Positions 51,078 through 62,583 of a stretch of DNA of 64,000 bases are shown piece after piece. The translations under genes and the position numbers were made by a program. The notes under the pieces were generated by a model that did not search any database, was not told the DNA's origin, and was given only the letters and a program-made list of their open reading frames with translations. Position 1 is the first letter of the stretch. Each line of letters begins with the position of its first letter. The stretch comes from Rotaria socialis. Taxonomy: Eukaryota; Rotifera; Eurotatoria; Philodinida; Philodinidae. The DNA lies in NCBI GenBank assembly GCA_905331475.1, contig CAJNYU010000609.1, forward strand, positions 10,261 through 74,260. The letters are read 5' to 3'.

Positions 51078-53182
51078 TCTAATATCTAATAAAACCTCTA
51101 GACTCTTCTATCCTCATTGTGCGTTTGTGTGTGCTGTTTCTTTTCTTTTTCTTTTTATGTTTGTCAGAAGTTTCTCGTTATGATTAATGTTATCCATCAC
51201 TTCCTATTTATGTCCACCTCGTGCGGCTACATTCAATGATGATTTTTCTTAGTTTCTTCTGCGGTACATTTTCTTTGTCATATCCGGTCTATATTCAGAT
51301 GCTATACGGGCATGTTTGTTTTCAGTTCATTCTCATAAGAGAGCAAAAAAAATATTAGAAAATTAACAAAGCTATGATAAAGTCATTTAAGAAAATAAAA
51401 GAAACATCAGAGATTATTATCTTTATTGTTTAATGATATCTACATCAGTCAAATTTATATAAAATTCGGGCGAACTAATCAATCAGTATAATGATGTTTT
51501 TTCTTCTTCTCACTGGTGATCAATTGTACTGTTGGCCAACAGAGACATCAATCGAGTTCATTTAATAGATCAGTTGATAACTTAATATCAAGTTCATGAT
51601 TAATATCGATATTGAAAAAATCCCTTTCGTTTCGAGGGGTGTCCAAGGAGTGAGGACTAGGAATTCCTCATCAGTTCCCCTACAGTTTCTTGCATACTAA
51701 ATGTAAAAATATGGAATATTCACGATAATTTTTGTTCTTACACTCATTTTCTCTTGCAAAATTGCGAGAATCAATGATTTCATGCAAAAACTATTTTGAA
51801 AACAGAAAATATCGGGACTTTCGTGAATGGAGGAACTGTGAGGGAACCTACAGTTGATTCCCATTTCCTCTAGGAATTATCATAGAGACACTGACAATTC
51901 CTTGGCACATTAGGAATTCCTATTTCTCAGTCCTTGGACACTGCTGGACGAATTATGGGACGAATCCGGGGTAGACCCTTTTTACTTATTATCTCTTATT
52001 ATTGAAATTAAGAAAATCAACTAAACGCTACATTTTCTTTCATTTATATGATGCTTATCATCTATTGGCACGTATCTGTTAAAAATGTTGATTGCTGACA
52101 GTTAATTGGCACAACATGGTATCTTCACTTGTTACAGAATTGAAAGATAGATCGGTTCAAATTTTCAGTCACAATGTGATCTTATCGAAGAATGACCACA
52201 GATATTGATACTAATGAATTACTATGTTAAAATCACAACAGTTAATTAAAAAACTTAGCTACTTCTCAGACTCTGCTAGCATGCCTGGAAACGTTTTCCG
52301 ATTTTGTTGCGTTCAAATAAAATAAAATTTTTCTCACCACTTGTAGTTGTTTAGAATACTTTTTTTAAATATCCCTTGAAAAATAATCGTTGAAATTGAA
52401 CGAATACATCTGAGAGGTTTTACCGCCATTGCAATTTTTTCTCTAGCCACGCCCCCGATCCTGTAGTGGTTGAATTATTTTTACGCAAAATATTTATTAA
52501 CACTTCTATTAGATAGAATGCTCTTCAGTTCGTTCTCAGCAGGAAGTACTTAAATATACGTCATCCTTCACAAACATGTTTATCTTTCAATGCCATATCT
52601 CGCATATTCTTTGATTTCATCATCAATAAAATAGTGCATCTGTCTTCTCCTCTTTTTTAAACATGTATATCGGTCGTATAATTATCACTTCTGTTAATCT
52701 AAAAAAGATGTTATTCGTGCGAAAATTCACTTTTCATTAGCATTGGCCTGTTAACATTCCTTCTCATTCACTTCATCCATCATTACATATACGAAAAACA
52801 TTCGATTCATTTGCATAATTGACCCAAATCATCAAATCTAGAGAAAATCATTGGCTACTTTTTTTGGTTCCACTGACCGAGGAAGAAGTTCAAAAAAAAA
52901 AAGAACGAAAAAGAATTCATGTTTTTCTTCTTCCTCTCCTTGTTTCTCTCTCGTTCTATTGAATTGAAGTAGAAACAGAATAAAAAGATTATCATTCGAA
53001 TTAAACGACCATGATGGTAAGTGTCCATTAAGATTTAGCTCTACCTGTTTTCCTTTCTTTCGTACTAAACCGATTGCACAAGTAGGTGAGAAATAACAAA
53101 AACAAAAAGAAGTTGTTACCCTCTTCTTTTATCGAGTGTTGTCGTTTCTCACGCGATTATTATCCACTTCTTTAGAAACAAA
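51078..53182. other. Intergenic region between HSP110 and the C2-PDZ gene
   Basis: HSP110 3' UTR (AATAAA at 51088), a 304-bp MITE-like element (51639-51942), then AT-rich DNA. A possible non-coding first exon ending ATGATG|GTAAGT lies at about 53010-53015. Confidence 0.45.
51639..51942. mobile_element. MITE-like element with GTGTCCAAGG ends
   Basis: Left end GTGTCCAAGGAGTGAGGACT, then AGGAATTCCT, is mirrored at the right end by AGGAATTCCT, ATTTCTCAGT, CCTTGGACAC, giving inverted termini of about 31 bp with a few mismatches. Further partial complementarity lies inside (GGAACTGTGAGGGAAC against GTTCCCCTACAGTTTC). Non-coding; family not identified. Confidence 0.75.
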
Positions 53183-55122
53183 ATGAATTTTGCACCACAA
53201 ATAGATATTAATCGACAAGAAAATTTATTTGATTCACCGAATTTGGTTCATTTTATTAACAAAACATTAGATTCACCGAACTATCCACGTATAGCCATAA
53301 CAAGAAAATTAACAAATATGAACGAACAAAAACGGTCAACATCAGGAGTTATTCAATTAAGTCTTATCACATCGGATAATCATCTATCATTGAACAGTAA
53401 ATAGTCTTATCTTTTCTTTCATGTTTCTTAATTGAATAAAACTATTTTCCAATTTTGTTTTTTAGTTTTACAAGTCAAAGGTATTCAGTCATGTTCATCA
53501 AGCATTCTTGTTAAAATGACACTTATACCAGATCGTAAACCATTAGAATGTCATACTCGTGCTGTGTCAAACTTAAATGGCTCAGGAATATTTAATGAAA
53601 AATTTACATTTGAAATAAATAATGATGATATAAATAAGCGTCTTTGTTTTTCCGTCTATAACTATGAACAAGGAAAAAATCAATTTCATTTTCAAGGTTG
53701 TTTATCATTTGGCATAAGAAATACATTAAAAAAGCAAAAAGTATAAAAAAAACAATAATTGAACTCAATTTGTTCGATCATCATATATGTATTTGTTTAA
53801 GATTCGTGGTTGGTTTTATTTATTACAAGAAGATATTGGCGAATTACGTCATAAACAAGTATCGAATCATGATGAAAAACACGTGACAAAAATAAATCGA
53901 GATATTGCGGATTTAGAAGAACATCAAGTATGTATTGATCATAATTGGAAACAATTCATATGTAATGGATACGTCTATCGTTGCAACGACAAGTTTTTCT
54001 TTCTTTCTAAGTACACCGACTCGTCCCAGCGGGGTATTTCCAACCCCGGTAGACATCTCTGATACGTTATAGAGAGAGATTTTTTTTCATAGCCATCGGC
54101 AAATAATTGCCTTCATGTTCATTGAAATTGCGCTCTTTAATTAATCTTCTCATATCTTTAGGCATGATACGCTCCTATTGAATCTATAGATTCAAAGTAA
54201 TGTCGATTTCGGAAATAACGACGAATGATTCACATAATGTTTTTGTTCGTTTTCACCGTAGATTCTATAAATGATTGGGGACAAAATTCTTTCTGATTGT
54301 GGGAAAGTTTATTTTATCAACAGTGCTAAAGTCAACATGAAGAGAGCTATACATTCGATAAAAATCTGTTGCATCTTCGATGTTGTTCGTTCGAGTCTCA
54401 ACGAAATTTTGAGTTGATGTAATCAAGAAGAGAATAGTTCATCTTCAATTGCATCTCCTTTTGAGATCATTAAATTAGTAATTAGAAAATATCGACAGTC
54501 AAAAATATATATTTTTTTCTTGTCTTCTTTTAGTTTATAATTTCTCGTGGTTCAACTCATTCATTTGGTTTTACTGTTGTTGGTGATAGTCCAACATTCA
54601 TTGGAAAAGTTAGTGAAAATAGTCCAGCTGCTCTATGCGGACTTAAATCAGGTGATTATATTGTTAAAGTTAACGGCCAAAATGTGTCACGTGCTCAACA
54701 AAGAACCGTATCAAATTTAATCAAGTGATTAGAAGAATCTTTCTTATTTGCAGAACACAAAAGAATTATGTTTTTTTTTCAGACATGCAAAACATTCAGT
54801 CACATTAGATATTCATCGTTATCCAAGTGTACCAGTCAATCGTGAATTTTTTTCTTTAGTTTCTTCAACTGATACAGTATCAACTGAGAATTCATCAACA
54901 TGTAGTGATTTATCGATACCCTGCTATAACAGAAATACCATGTCTTCGTCATTATCAACAGCATCCAACCGACAATTTGTTGATCTAGCTCAATTAGGAC
55001 ATTATATCGAACCTAAGCCATTTATTCGACAAACAACAAATAATACAGGAAAGCCATTTTATCAAGTGACAAATTCATCAGTGCTTGCCGTAAAAGGCTC
55101 ACCAACGAATACATTTGTTTAA
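53183..55122 (+). CDS. C2-PDZ domain protein (RGS3-like N-terminal half)
   Basis: Five exons (53183-53396, 53466-53740, 53802-53927, 54534-54724, 54783-55122) give 381 aa from the ATG at 53183. After about 65 polar residues, residues 70-165 form a C2-like beta-sandwich (VIQLSLITSD, LQVKGIQSCSSSILVKMTL, RLCFSVYNYEQ). A short helical linker (IRGWFYLLQEDIGELRHKQ) follows, then a PDZ domain at 206-270 with the carboxylate loop SFGFTVV and GKVSENSPAALCGLKSGD. The tail is Ser/Thr-rich. C2 plus PDZ in this order occurs in the long forms of RGS3, and the PDZ resembles those of RGS3/RGS12, but no RGS domain follows before the stop. The 606-nt intron before the PDZ exon could hide an alternative exon. 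The start is uncertain: an upstream ATGATG exon would read out of frame with this ATG. Confidence 0.75.
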
Positions 55123-55787
55123 CTGTCCATAAAAAAAAAGATATTAGTGATAAGCTTTCGTTTAAAAATATTATATAGAAAACCTAGTGTGTGCGCTTTT
55201 TTTATTAATGTATTATGAAAATAATTTTTAAATATTCATTAAATTGACATCATTAGCAGTCGTGCTTAAAATTTATCACGGATCTAAGCATCCTGTTTAT
55301 GTTCCTTATATAAATTCGAACTTGATAACTTCGTTAATAAACATAGATGTCAGCAGCATGCTGTCTAAAAATAAGACATGGAAGAAAATATATTGAACAA
55401 CAGACAAAGAATACCAGTCAAAACATGTTGTAGAGAATTTGAAACTCGACGAATATTTTCTCTTTCACTAGCACAATATCATTTAAAGTTAAATTCTCAG
55501 GAAACTAATATCCCCATTACATCACTTCGATGCATAGTCACCTAAAATGATATCGGATAAATCATAAATATGATTAGACGATCCTGAAAAATACAAAGAG
55601 GTTCTCTCCTCTCCATAACACAAATAAAACACAGCTACATCTAGATATGAGTGTCAGTGCCGTTCTGTTCTTCAACAACTTATCCATACCCACACCCTGA
55701 ACTCGATGTACATAGCAAGAAACTTGCGCAGTAAAAAGCAAAATCAATTATGGAAATATGAAAAATGAAAGTATTGTAAGCAGTTTG
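55123..55787. other. Convergent 3' flanks with a telomere-like motif
   Basis: Between the convergent C2-PDZ and SABATH genes. A single ATACCCACACCCTG motif lies at about 55686-55699 (locus E). No coding signal. Confidence 0.45.
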
Positions 55788-56819
55788 TTATGTCTTTTTC
55801 AATATCAAGCAAGCACATACATATTGATTACTGTTGACAACTGAATCCGGTTTTTCCTTTAGCTTTTCCTCATATACCATCCAAAAGTCGCTTGATATTT
55901 GATCAATTTCTTCTTTTGAACGTCCATTTTTTTTCAATATCTGCATAACTAAAGGTTCCATTGTACTTTGAAACACTTTTGTGAATATTTTTATCAATTG
56001 ATCAAATGTCAACAGACCATTGTGATAATGTTCAAGTATAGGCAATTTTAATCGACTTAATTCACCTTTAATCAATTTCAATGAGCACCGATCGAATAAT
56101 TCATAATCGAGGCATTCAGATAATGAACGAAGATATATAGGGACTGTTAAGTACAATAGCTCTTGTTCATTGAAAAATGATTGAGCACATATGTACAGTT
56201 GATCGAAATAATTGCTAATACTTTCTATTCCTTGATCATCAAAACTCGGAATACTAAGTACAAGTATACCACCGGAAACAAGCTCACGAGAACGATGTTC
56301 TATAAATGAATTGAAATCAAGTTTGGCTTGATGTTTATATGCTTGACGTTCATGTTCTTCAGCATACGCATGAAAACAATGATTCGTAATATTAAAAGGT
56401 ATTTTCGATAACCAATGCATTGAAGAAGCTGTAAAGCCTATTGAAAGACTATTGACTGGAAGACATTGCTCATAAAATGAATAGCCATTAGCAACACCTT
56501 GATATGATTTATCGTCTGCAAGTAGGTGAAAAAGTGTTGTCCAATCGTTTGTTGGAAGATCATTATGAACGACAAGAGGTGATGCAGTGAGTTTATTTGT
56601 TTTTTGAAGGTAATTAATAAATATTTTCATAGCTTCTATTGAGTTTTTTCCATGGGATGAACCAAAATCAGCAATAATCAAAGACAAAGGTGAAATGTCT
56701 AATTCATCAATACCCAAATGAATATAAGGGATCATTAAATTAATGATAGCAAGTTGAGGATCAGAGTTTTGATTATAACTGCCAGCCATACCAATAGTTG
56801 AACCTGCTTTTGTTTCCAT
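55788..56819 (-). CDS. SABATH-family carboxyl methyltransferase (Methyltransf_7)
   Basis: Intronless 343-aa protein. SABATH enzymes use S-adenosylmethionine to methylate carboxyl groups (salicylate, jasmonate, indole-acetate) or nitrogen in caffeine synthesis, mainly in plants. Seen here: GMAGSYNQNSDPQ near the start (family GGxGxxSYxxNS region), SAM motif IIADFGSSHGKNS (47-60), VVHNDLPTNDWTTLF (83-97; family FLNDLPGNDFNTLF), ANGYSFYEQCLPVNSLSIGF (110-129; family GSFYxRLFPxxSLHF) and SSMHWLSKIP (132-141; family SLHWLS). The C-terminal helical region is consistent. Length is near the plant enzymes (about 360). The substrate cannot be read from sequence. Presence in an animal genome, without introns, suggests acquisition from another lineage. 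Confidence 0.85.
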   Translation of the reverse strand: METKAGSTIGMAGSYNQNSDPQLAIINLMIPYIHLGIDELDISPLSLIIADFGSSHGKNSIEAMKIFINYLQKTNKLTASPLVVHNDLPTNDWTTLFHLLADDKSYQGVANGYSFYEQCLPVNSLSIGFTASSMHWLSKIPFNITNHCFHAYAEEHERQAYKHQAKLDFNSFIEHRSRELVSGGILVLSIPSFDDQGIESISNYFDQLYICAQSFFNEQELLYLTVPIYLRSLSECLDYELFDRCSLKLIKGELSRLKLPILEHYHNGLLTFDQLIKIFTKVFQSTMEPLVMQILKKNGRSKEEIDQISSDFWMVYEEKLKEKPDSVVNSNQYVCACLILKKT

Positions 56820-57465
56820 TTTCTCAATAAATAAAAATACAATAGATCAGACAAGAAGTACTAGCAGCTATGACGAGATATAAATAGGAATTATCGAGAT
56901 GAAAACGGCTATATGTGTCGGTATGATTGTGAATTTGAATATTGAAGAGCATATTCAGTAGTGGAACATCGTTGGAACCCGTTATGATTAGGGCTCATTG
57001 GGATAAAAAAAATCCTAAATGGTTCGGGCCCACAACATACCTGGAACGAAATCTAATCTGATGGCTATGTAAATGAAGGAAAATACCAAATTTTCACTTT
57101 TTCCTCAATTTTATTTCTCTGATTCTGCAAAAGTGAGCCCTGCAAATTTTAAATAGAAAAATTTCGTTCAATAGTACGTGACTGGCTCGTATTCAGTCAA
57201 AAATCAATTTAGAGAACTTTAAGAAAACGAGCATTCATGCCTAGCTGCTATGCTTCAATGTATGAAGAATGAAGAGAAGCAAAACGTACTCTTTCTCTGT
57301 AATTGAGAATCACGTTAATGTAGCTTGTGCTGTCCCCCCTCCCCCACAAGAAAGGTCGATATGAAAGATGGATTACAAGCCCCAGGGCTTGTATTACGCC
57401 CGAAAATTTTCAGATCTTTTTCAAAATCGATCTTCCTCTCAATGGTGATATTTTACATTGATCTG
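56820..57465. other. Intergenic, upstream of SABATH gene
   Basis: No coding signal. C-rich tract at 57331-57346 and AT-rich DNA elsewhere. Confidence 0.4.
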
Positions 57466-57518
57466 CGGGTGTGGGTGTGTGGATGTGACTGTATTTTTAA
57501 CTCAACCACACCCATACC
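57466..57518. repeat. Telomere-like hairpin (locus F)
   Basis: GGGTGTGGGTGTGTGG (57467-57482) is followed 26 nt later by the inverse CCACACCCATACC (57506-57518). Same arrangement as the loci at 932 and 2022. Confidence 0.75.
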
Positions 57519-58436
57519 TTGAAAAACTTCTTACTTGTACGATCAATGAATAAAAATGTTATACAGTTATTGGAAGCAACAACATATTTATAAGCTAACT
57601 GAGTAAGAGAATGAGAAAAAAAGATAATGAGAGAAGAAAAAGAGAAAAAAGAAAATGAGAGAAGAAAAAGAGAAAAAAGAAAATGAGAGAAGAAAAAGAG
57701 AAAAAAGAAAGAAAGAAATAGTTTGAATATTTGCTTGCAAAATATTATTTGTGCTTGGTTTGACCCAACACGACCTGGCCAAAAATCTGCCTATAGTACT
57801 GAGCCAATTTAACTGTAGATCTGATCAAATCGATATGAGCCCCGTTAGAGGATCACTAGATTAGCATTACTTTCAAATCACTCTTTCTTTAAATGAGTTT
57901 TAATCGAGAGACCTATTTTCGAAGGTACAAAACTTTTGACATTGACTCTGAAAAGCACTGTGTACTATAGCATGCCTTTTATTTATTTATAAAATGGTGA
58001 TGATATTGTAACAGGAGCTAAGATCTCCACTGGTCAATGTTCTACAGTACAAATCAACCATTTTCACTGTTATGAAATAGAATCGTTTTCAACGTTCGAA
58101 AACAAAATTGATACTATACAAAACAATCACTTGGAAGAGTCATGGGTATGGTGATATTTTTTTTAGATTTGATTGTGGAACCTTTTTTTTGTATGTTATT
58201 ACCTCAAGCAAAATGACATGATGGATACAGATTGTTTTCTTTCTTTCTTGACGATGCACAACAACTATTGTGTGTGTATGTGTGAAGTATGGCATAATGC
58301 TCTTGAATAGTAATACACGTGTGGCTCCTTTGCAGTGATATTAACAGAAGGCATTTCTTTTCCTTTTTCGACGTCTCATCAATAAAAAAAATAATATCAT
58401 TCAATCAAGGGTTATCACGGCAGCACAATAACTGAA
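57519..58436. other. Intergenic with purine-rich minisatellite
   Basis: About three copies of a 28-30-bp unit GAGAGAAGAAAAAGAGAAAA+AAGAAAAT lie at about 57627-57712. The remainder shows no gene. Confidence 0.5.
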
Positions 58437-58499
58437 GGGTGTGGGTATGGTTGAAAGTGAGAGTGAGTAAGGAAATAAAAAACACACCCACACCCACAC
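58437..58499. repeat. Telomere-like hairpin (locus G)
   Basis: GGGTGTGGGTATGG (58438-58450) and ACACACCCACACCCACAC (58482-58499) are inverted with a purine-rich loop of about 30 nt. Confidence 0.75.
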
Positions 58500-59246
58500 T
58501 ATGTCGATAATATTTCGATCGTCTACATTGAAAAAAATTCGATTTGCTAGATACTAGACTTCGGATGAAAATGCACGATGTCACCTCAACAAGTTAATTT
58601 TACAGAAAACAATCGATTTCGAACATTAAGCGAAAGAGATTTTCATGTATCTCTATCATTTGATCATCGACAGACTCGAAAAATGAAGGCAGACTTCACC
58701 TTTCAGTCCTTCTTATCTTCAACATATGATATAATTCATCGCTTCTTCAGCACCATGTATTCATTGACAGGCCTGAAGGTAAAGTAAATATTTTTGAGTG
58801 TAAAAAACACTTTGATCTAAAAGAAACAGAGCAACAAAAAAATATGAGTAGCTTACCTGGCGATTTTCTTCCTATGTTTACCTGAATCGTTTTGCTATTC
58901 ATTGAGTACTCGTTTTTGAAGGGTCCTTGTAGGCAATTTCTACTTTCGAAATGAAAGGTAAGTCAAAATACAATCAAAATGAGAGAGAGAGAATAAGAGT
59001 AAGAGAAAATTTGATTTCATCCATCAATTCAAGGGATTCGAAGAGGCATATGTAGATGCAATTATTTCAGGTGAATACAGTAAGTATCGGAGTCTCTTTT
59101 GGACTGTGTTTATTTGATATTTTTTACATCAACAGGAAGCTTGTAGTTTCGTTTTCGACAAGAATCATTATAATAAAATGCACTTCGCTACTTTGCCAGA
59201 GTCTTTGAGAAATCACCCTTTCCTGCGCTATGAGAAGAAATGAATT
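58500..59246. other. Intergenic DNA
   Basis: A 69-codon frame at 58578-58787 has no recognised relative. No other signal. Confidence 0.35.
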
Positions 59247-59831
59247 CCCATGTCGTGAAAATCGCCGCGATTTTGGTGATTTATCAAAACATGAACGTAA
59301 AATCGTGATTAATCGAATTACGTAGAAAAATCGGAGATAAAATCAGATTTTATCGTGATATTGAAAATAAAATCGATTAATCGTAATCGTACAAAAATCG
59401 AAATGATTAATCACAGAAAAATCAGAATGATTAATCGCCATTAATCGTAATCGTACAAAAATCGAAATGATTAATCACAGAAAAATCAGAATGATTATTC
59501 GCCATTAATCGGTAATTTCTTTTTTTTTAAATGAAGATTTTATTCATCTTCACCTTTTGAAATGAGGATTTTATTTATTTATTTTGATTTCATAAATATT
59601 AATATTTTTTTTACATTTATCGTTTATTATAAGTGAATAATAAGGATAAATTAATACCCATGATCATAATCGCCTGTCTGTTTGGCATTAAGAGAAATAA
59701 GCAATTAAAATTAAAGAGAAAAAAATTTGAGAAAATTTTCTTCACTGCTCCGTTTAATTTATATAACGTTTTAAAACTAAGATAAATATCGCGATTAATC
59801 GGCGATTTTTTAGCCATTTCTCCGACATGGG
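59247..59831. mobile_element. 585-bp MITE-like element with AATCG-rich interior
   Basis: Left end CCCATGTCG (59247) and right end CGACATGGG (59831) are exact inverses. The next bases (GAAAATCGCCG and CGGCGATTTT) also pair. The interior is built of short AATCG/GATTAATCG units, including a direct duplication of 64 bp (59378-59441 and 59442-59505, nearly identical). Non-coding. Confidence 0.8.
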
Positions 59832-61113
59832 TTTACTTTAAGCAGGACATACAAGCGACAATCCAATAGGTAGTGGGATCGGTAGTAGGTTAGTAAAATA
59901 TGCAGCTTTCGAGCATTCGAAGGATTTTACTCGATGAAACAAAAATAAAAAAGAGTTGTATAGTAGAGATGTCTCATTTTTGAGTTATCAAAACCTATCG
60001 AATAGATGCCAAAAAGACGATTAAAACATAGATATTTATGATGAAACGTCCCCGAACATCTAAAATAAATGTTAACTATACAACAAATTTTCACCTGTCT
60101 AACTAATAAATCATCTTTAGTTCAAGTTTCAGGCGCGATAAAAGGAGCTTCTTTGACAAGTGTTGGATTTCATATATCGTTGATTTTCGAAATATGATGC
60201 AAAATCAATATTTATAAGTGTTATCAAAGATTCACGGTACAGCATTTATTACAATTCTGTTTTCGTCAACATAATTAGTTTAACATAACATTGATTTTAT
60301 TGTTGATTGATGTCTATCAAAACACATTTCTAGAAAATTATGAAATTAACGAAAATATTAGTTCAAAATGTTTCATTCTTCTACGTTAGCTGAATGAGTT
60401 TCAAACAAACTGAGAAGGAAGTTTTTGTTAATTGAAACTATCATTTGCCAAGGCTTACTTCTACCGAAATATTCCCTATCATTTTTTCTATATGTTTCTT
60501 TTGTTGAGAATAGTCAAAACTTTAATTAGTGTCAAGAGATCAAAAATAGATATTCGACAGGACAATTTTGAAGTAATCATCATAAACGTCATTATTTTTA
60601 ACAAGTTCATTTCTTGGTGTATTGAAGAAAAAGGATGAATGCATTACGACGACAAGAAGTCAGTGGGATCCACATTCATATAATGGTTCTTGTATAAAAT
60701 AAAAAGAAGTACGATGCTGTTCTACAGATGAAAGAATGTACTACATAAAAACAAAAACAAAAAGCCTCCGATAGTCGTTGGCATTCATCGAGAATACTTA
60801 CATCAAAATCGGCGTACTCGCCAGTTTTGAATTGGCGAATGAGGTCGAAACTTTTCTCGCAAGCACTGTTTTTCTTCTTCAACTATTACAGTGAACATCC
60901 TTACTTTTACTAGGTCATATAGCTATTGTAATGGAGGAGGGTGTAACATTCAACAGGAGAGGAGCTAGCTAATATGACAATGTCTCACTTCTGTCCCATG
61001 AAAAAGAAGGCTGTTTTCAGAGGATTTTAGTTTTTATTTAATACAAAACTTTCTTCTCTCTAATGAGCATTGTATACTTCAGAGTAATTGTCCTCATTTG
61101 TGGTAATCGAGCT
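59832..61113. other. Intergenic region upstream of FAD oxidase
   Basis: AT-rich. Frames at 60432-60638 (+) and 60676-60882 (-) are short and unrecognised. No promoter element defined. Confidence 0.4.
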
Positions 61114-62583
61114 ATGTCGTCTCACTCAACACTCACTGTCAATGATATTCATTCTCAGTTGAATCCTACCAGAGTAACTGAAATCGTTATGGTGGATTCA
61201 CTAGAGGCTATCGTAGCAACTGTTACTAAGGCTGTGGAAAAAAATCAATTTATTTCTATCGCTGGAGGGCGACACGCCATGGGTTGTCAACAATTTGGTA
61301 CAGATACGATACTGATAGATACCACTCGATTGAATCAGGTACTAAGTTTCAACACGGCTACAGGCATGATTGAGGTTGAAGCCGGTATACAGTGGCCAAA
61401 ATTAATAGATTATCTCATCGAAACACAAAAAAACGTCCCATGGCCGCAGCAATGGGGTATTGCTCAAAAGCAAACTGGTGCTGATCGGTTGTCAATTGGT
61501 GGATCACTGGCATGCAATGCTCATGGTCGAGGGTTAAAGATGCAACCTCTCATCGCGGATGTTGACTCCTTTAGCATAGTGGATGCCAATGGCAAGTTTC
61601 TCAAGTGCAGTCGTCTGGAAAACAGTGAATTGTTTAGACTCGCCATCGGCGGCTATGGATTATTTGGCGTGATTTATTCAGTAACAATGCGCTTAACACC
61701 CCGGCAAAAAGTAGAACGAGTGGTGGAGCTTCTCACGGTTGACAAACTACCGAAGGCTTTTGAAGAGCGCATACAAGCTGGTTTTCTCTATGGCGACTTC
61801 CAATTTTCTACTGACGATCAATCCGATGATTTTTTATATCGTGGTGTTTTTTCCTGTTATCGCCCAGTCGATCCAGCCATCCCAATGGCAGAAGCTCAAA
61901 AGGAACTTTCGGAAGATAATTGGAGCCACCTTTATTATCTCTCACATGCTGACAAAGCAGAGGCATTTCGCCAATACTCTAGTTATTATTTATCCACATC
62001 TGGTCAAATTTATGCATCCGATACCCATCAGCTAAGTATCTATCTGGATAATTATCACCACGAACTTGACCACGACCTCGGCTCAGAAGAACAAGCCACT
62101 GAAATTATCACTGAAATTTATGTTCCACGATTGGAACTCCCCAGTTTTTTAGCCGAAGTTCGTGATGATTTTCGAGCCAATAAGGTGAACATGGTCTACG
62201 GAACTATTCGGTTGATTGTGCAAGACGAAGAAAGCTTTTTGGGTTGGGCTAAACAGTCTTATGCCTGTATCATCTTTAATATAAATACAGTTCACACCCC
62301 CGCCGGATTAGAACATTCGGCTAATGCCTTTCGTCGTCTGATAGACATGGCTATTAAGCGTGGTGGCAGCTATTATTTAACCTATCACACATACGCAACT
62401 CGTGTACAAGTTGAAACATGCTATCCACAATTTGCCGAATTTATCCGACTTAAGCGACTGTATGATCCTGAAGAACGCTTTCAAAGTAACTGGTATCGTC
62501 ACTATCGAGAAATGTTGGGTTCGCAAGAAGCGAATACTTACTCTGTCAAGCCTTTAGTCTGGGATGTCAAAGCTTCGAATTGA
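61114..62583 (+). CDS. Bacterial-type FAD-linked oxidase (PCMH/VAO-like)
   Basis: Intronless gene of 489 aa from the ATG at 61114. An upstream in-frame ATG at 61063 would add 17 hydrophobic residues that do not look like the family. The N-terminal FAD-binding PCMH domain shows FISIAGGRHAMG (47-57; FAD phosphate loop), LIDTTRLNQVLSFN, IEVEAGIQWPKLIDYL, TGADRLSIGGSLACNAHGRG (121-140) and IGGYGLFGVIYSVTMRL. The C-terminal half has RLYDPEERFQSNWYRHY, the usual end of FAD-linked oxidases of the GlcD/aldonolactone-oxidase superfamily. Such enzymes oxidise hydroxy acids, sugars or lactones; the substrate is not evident. No His in the flavin-loop position can be assigned with certainty, so covalent flavinylation is open. 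Codon use is more GC-rich than that of neighbouring genes and the absence of introns supports transfer from bacteria. AATAAA at 62790. Confidence 0.85.
   Translation: MSSHSTLTVNDIHSQLNPTRVTEIVMVDSLEAIVATVTKAVEKNQFISIAGGRHAMGCQQFGTDTILIDTTRLNQVLSFNTATGMIEVEAGIQWPKLIDYLIETQKNVPWPQQWGIAQKQTGADRLSIGGSLACNAHGRGLKMQPLIADVDSFSIVDANGKFLKCSRLENSELFRLAIGGYGLFGVIYSVTMRLTPRQKVERVVELLTVDKLPKAFEERIQAGFLYGDFQFSTDDQSDDFLYRGVFSCYRPVDPAIPMAEAQKELSEDNWSHLYYLSHADKAEAFRQYSSYYLSTSGQIYASDTHQLSIYLDNYHHELDHDLGSEEQATEIITEIYVPRLELPSFLAEVRDDFRANKVNMVYGTIRLIVQDEESFLGWAKQSYACIIFNINTVHTPAGLEHSANAFRRLIDMAIKRGGSYYLTYHTYATRVQVETCYPQFAEFIRLKRLYDPEERFQSNWYRHYREMLGSQEANTYSVKPLVWDVKASN

Noticed and set aside
59617-60882. Short frames near the AATCG-rich MITE and upstream of the FAD oxidase
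   Set aside because: No domains; one lies partly within the MITE.
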